The notes beneath the pieces were generated by a model. The model had not been told where the DNA came from, did not search any database, and was given only the letters and a program-made list of their open reading frames with translations. Shown piece after piece: positions 62,212 through 64,000 of a stretch of 64,000 bases of DNA (its first letter is position 1; every line of letters starts with the position of its first letter). Source of the stretch: JAJDFU01 sp964641965 (GTDB taxonomy: Bacteria > Bacteroidota > Bacteroidia > Chitinophagales > Saprospiraceae). The position numbers were made by a program, and so were the translations under genes. The stretch covers positions 62,001 to 126,000 of the forward strand of contig CAZXLD010000007.1 of NCBI GenBank assembly GCA_964641965.1. Reading direction: 5' to 3'.

Positions 62212-62226
62212 AGCAAATGTGACGAT

Positions 62227-62532
62227 ATGCGAATTACCGTACTTACGCCAGATAAAGAACTGTTTACCGGAAATATTACATCGGTCAAAGTACCTGGTAC
62301 ACAGGGAGAATTCCAGGTGTTAAATAATCACGCTCCTATTGTTTCCTCTTTGGAACAGGGTCCCGTGGAGATTGTAACCTCCGGCGGAGAACATCGGGTT
62401 TTAGACGCTGAAACTGGTTCTTTGGTCACAAGGGATGAGGTTGGAAAGACCATTCACTTCCAAATCGGAGGAGGATTCATTGAGGTGCTGAACAATGAAA
62501 TTTCACTCTTGGTGTCCGGCGTAGAACAGTAA
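62227..62532 (+). CDS. atpC: F1F0 ATP synthase subunit epsilon
   Basis: 101 aa, a short epsilon. The beta-sandwich starts MRITVLTPDKELFTGNITSV with VPGTQGEFQVLNNHAPIVSS, the family signature. It ends GGGFIEVLNNEISLLVSGVE. The two C-terminal inhibitory helices of longer epsilon subunits are missing, so it would link F1 to the rotor without that type of ATPase inhibition. It follows atpD by 78 nt containing a hairpin. Confidence 0.93.
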   Translation: MRITVLTPDKELFTGNITSVKVPGTQGEFQVLNNHAPIVSSLEQGPVEIVTSGGEHRVLDAETGSLVTRDEVGKTIHFQIGGGFIEVLNNEISLLVSGVEQ

Positions 62533-62556
62533 TAATCGATTTCAATATAGCTTAAC

Positions 62557-62591
62557 AAAGCCCGCTCTCCTTGATAAGAGTGGGCTTTCTC
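62557..62591 (+). terminator. Intrinsic terminator after atpC (convergent with pepP)
   Basis: AAAGCCCGCTCT / AGAGTGGGCTTT is a 12-bp stem with one G-T pair and an 8-nt loop, followed by TCT. It ends the atpDC unit, and its A-run makes it usable for the minus-strand aminopeptidase gene too. Confidence 0.8.
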
Positions 62592-62609
62592 ATTCCATCC
62601 AATACTATT

Positions 62610-63911
62610 TTAATTGAGTACCGAAGCGTTCATCAACTCTTCGATAGCCTCGGCTTCAATTGGTATATGATCCATTAGATCCACCGGACCTTCATCTGTA
62701 ATTAGAATATCGTTTTCCAGGCGTATACCCAGGTTTTCTTCCTGGATGTATATACCCGGCTCACAAGTGAAAAGCATCCCTGCTTGGAATGGATCATAGC
62801 GGTTAGAAAGGTCGTGGACATCTAGCCCAAGGTGATGACTTACGCCATGCATAAAATATTTCTCATAGGCCGGTCGCTCTTCCGGCTGGTTTTTGATATC
62901 CGTCTTGTCCAATAAGCCGAGGCCCAGAAGTTCAGACTCCATCTGTTTGCCAACTTCCTTTTGATACTCCTCCAGTGTAACACCAGGTACAAGCCCCTGA
63001 CGAGCAAACTTGAATACGTTCAAGGCCGCTTCATATACCTTGCGTTGCCGCTCGGTGAACTGTCCGTTTACTGGAATGGTCCGGCTTAAGTCGGCAGCGT
63101 AATTTGCGTATTCCGCTCCAAAGTCCATCAATAACAAATCACCAGACTTACACAGCTGGTTGTTCTTGGTGTAATGCAGTACACAGGCATTTTTACCAGA
63201 TGCAACGATAGGTTCATAGGCATGTCCGTTTGCCCGATTGCGGATTAATTCACAAGTAATCTCCGCTTCAACCTCGAACTCCCATACATCTGGCCGAACA
63301 AATTCCAATACTCGCCCAAAAGCTTTGCCGGTTATAGCTATAGCTTCCTTTATCAAATCCAGCTCTTCCTGAGTTTTCGTCATTTGTAGTTTCCTAAGAA
63401 TGGGTTGAATCCGGTGGTATTTATGTAGCGGAAAACTTTCCATCAATACCTTTGCCATTCGTTTATCTCTGGAAGGGACCGTTGCCTGAAAACGGTCTTG
63501 CTCCGGTACGTTGAGGTAAACACGCTTGGCCAACAAGATCAATTCCCGAAGAATGCCTTCCATTTCATCAACATAAAAGACCTTTTCAATTCCCGATATG
63601 GCTTTAGCATCCTCTTTAGATAGGAGTTCTCCCTCCCAGGTCAACTTCCGTTCATCCGGTCGTTGGATGAATGCTACTTCTTGGAACCCCTCTTTGATAC
63701 AATCGGGAAAAAGCACAACGACCGTATCCTCCTGGTCGAGGCCACTCAAATAGAACAGACCATTATTTTGCCGAAAAGGAAAGGTGGTATCTCCTGTCCG
63801 AGGCATTTTATCATTAGAATAGAAAATGGCTATAGAATCGGGTTGCATTTTCCTAATGAATCGATTCCGATTCAGTTGGAAAAGCTGTGGATTAATCGGA
63901 GCATACCTCAT
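62610..63911 (-). CDS. pepP: Xaa-Pro aminopeptidase (aminopeptidase P, M24)
   Basis: 433 aa. The N-terminal AMP domain (~1-165, NRNRFIRKMQPDSIAIFYSN, FYLSGLDQEDTVVVLFPD) is followed by the pita-bread M24 domain. The five metal ligands are visible: two Asp in LLMDFGAEYANYAADLSRT, His in HGVSHHLGLDVHD, Glu in TCEPGIYI and Glu in RLENDILIT. It removes an N-terminal residue when the next one is proline. The start ATG 63911 fits homologues (M-x-Y-x-P-I-N). The frame stays open upstream to the window edge, but the added residues do not look like the family. Confidence 0.95.
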   Translation of the reverse strand: MRYAPINPQLFQLNRNRFIRKMQPDSIAIFYSNDKMPRTGDTTFPFRQNNGLFYLSGLDQEDTVVVLFPDCIKEGFQEVAFIQRPDERKLTWEGELLSKEDAKAISGIEKVFYVDEMEGILRELILLAKRVYLNVPEQDRFQATVPSRDKRMAKVLMESFPLHKYHRIQPILRKLQMTKTQEELDLIKEAIAITGKAFGRVLEFVRPDVWEFEVEAEITCELIRNRANGHAYEPIVASGKNACVLHYTKNNQLCKSGDLLLMDFGAEYANYAADLSRTIPVNGQFTERQRKVYEAALNVFKFARQGLVPGVTLEEYQKEVGKQMESELLGLGLLDKTDIKNQPEERPAYEKYFMHGVSHHLGLDVHDLSNRYDPFQAGMLFTCEPGIYIQEENLGIRLENDILITDEGPVDLMDHIPIEAEAIEELMNASVLN

Positions 63912-64000
63912 GACCAGATATTTAAGACGTAAACCGTTATAAAGCAGGGCTTTCTCCCAGGCAAACCAGCATAAGGCCGGTATATAAAATGGGCCGGATT
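63912..64000 (-). other. Window edge upstream of pepP
   Basis: 89 nt. On the minus strand one frame is open from the edge and ends in TGA overlapping the pepP ATG by 4 nt (ATGA), as in a coupled operon. Another frame is open in phase with pepP itself. Too short to decide; no promoter element was recognised. Confidence 0.3.

Noticed and set aside
1..64000. CRISPR array, prophage or insertion sequence
   Set aside because: No regular direct repeats with spacers and no transposase, integrase or phage structural genes were found.

Overview
The window is chromosomal DNA of a Bacteroidota bacterium, most likely from the Saprospiria (Lewinella/Haliscomenobacter-like); the phylum is well supported, the class is a guess. 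The evidence is several -7 elements of the Bacteroidota type TAnnTTTG (upstream of mnmG, aspS, tRNA-Phe and atpD), lineage families such as DUF4294 and DUF5362, an atpDC pair standing apart from the rest of the ATP synthase genes, many lipoproteins, and weak or missing Shine-Dalgarno sequences. I see no insertion sequence, prophage, integrase or CRISPR array.

Layout. 1-5.7 kb: a cut-off lipoprotein gene, a lipoprotein-type RidA, a 473-aa conserved protein, mnmG, an NTF2-like secreted protein and an orphan 278-aa protein. 5.8-15 kb, minus strand: a secreted esterase-like lipoprotein, a YdiJ-like FAD/Fe-S dehydrogenase with a DUF4294 protein, hemA, and a cation-chloride-cotransporter-like permease. 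15.2 kb: aspS. 17.3-24.4 kb is a regulatory block: three small AraC-type HTH proteins in a row, a 1351-aa protein with the layout of soluble adenylyl cyclase (two cyclase domains, an NTPase, TPRs), and a LuxR-type response regulator whose phospho-acceptor Asp is Asn. Then clpB, an aldo/keto reductase, a degenerate MtfA (M90)-like membrane protein and tRNA-Phe.

29.9-37.6 kb is the complete histidine operon hisG-D-C-B-H-A-F-(IE), interrupted between hisF and hisIE by an opposite-strand DUF5362 gene. It is followed by an ECF sigma factor coupled to a Ser/Thr kinase with TPRs. 40.9-48.3 kb is accessory: a lipoprotein of the cholesterol-dependent-cytolysin (CDC) family lacking the tryptophan-rich loop, an MGMT, a porin, a secreted Zn-protease candidate, kynureninase, and a TIR-like plus TPR protein of the DUF4071 (MAP3K TRAFs-binding) family. 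48.5-54.3 kb: an NTF2-like secreted protein, an SDR reductase, lgt, an SdiA-regulated-like secreted protein, odhB and a small membrane protein.

54.5-59.4 kb, minus strand, holds DUF5691-MoxR-DUF5682, a poorly understood AAA+ system that here lacks the SWIM and VWA genes usually found with it. The window ends with a glycosyltransferase carrying a C-terminal Rossmann-like domain, atpD-atpC, and an aminopeptidase P.

The best candidates for something undescribed are the AraC x3/sAC-like/pseudo-receiver block, the solitary CDC-like lipoprotein, the reduced MoxR cluster, and the TIR-like/DUF4071 protein.
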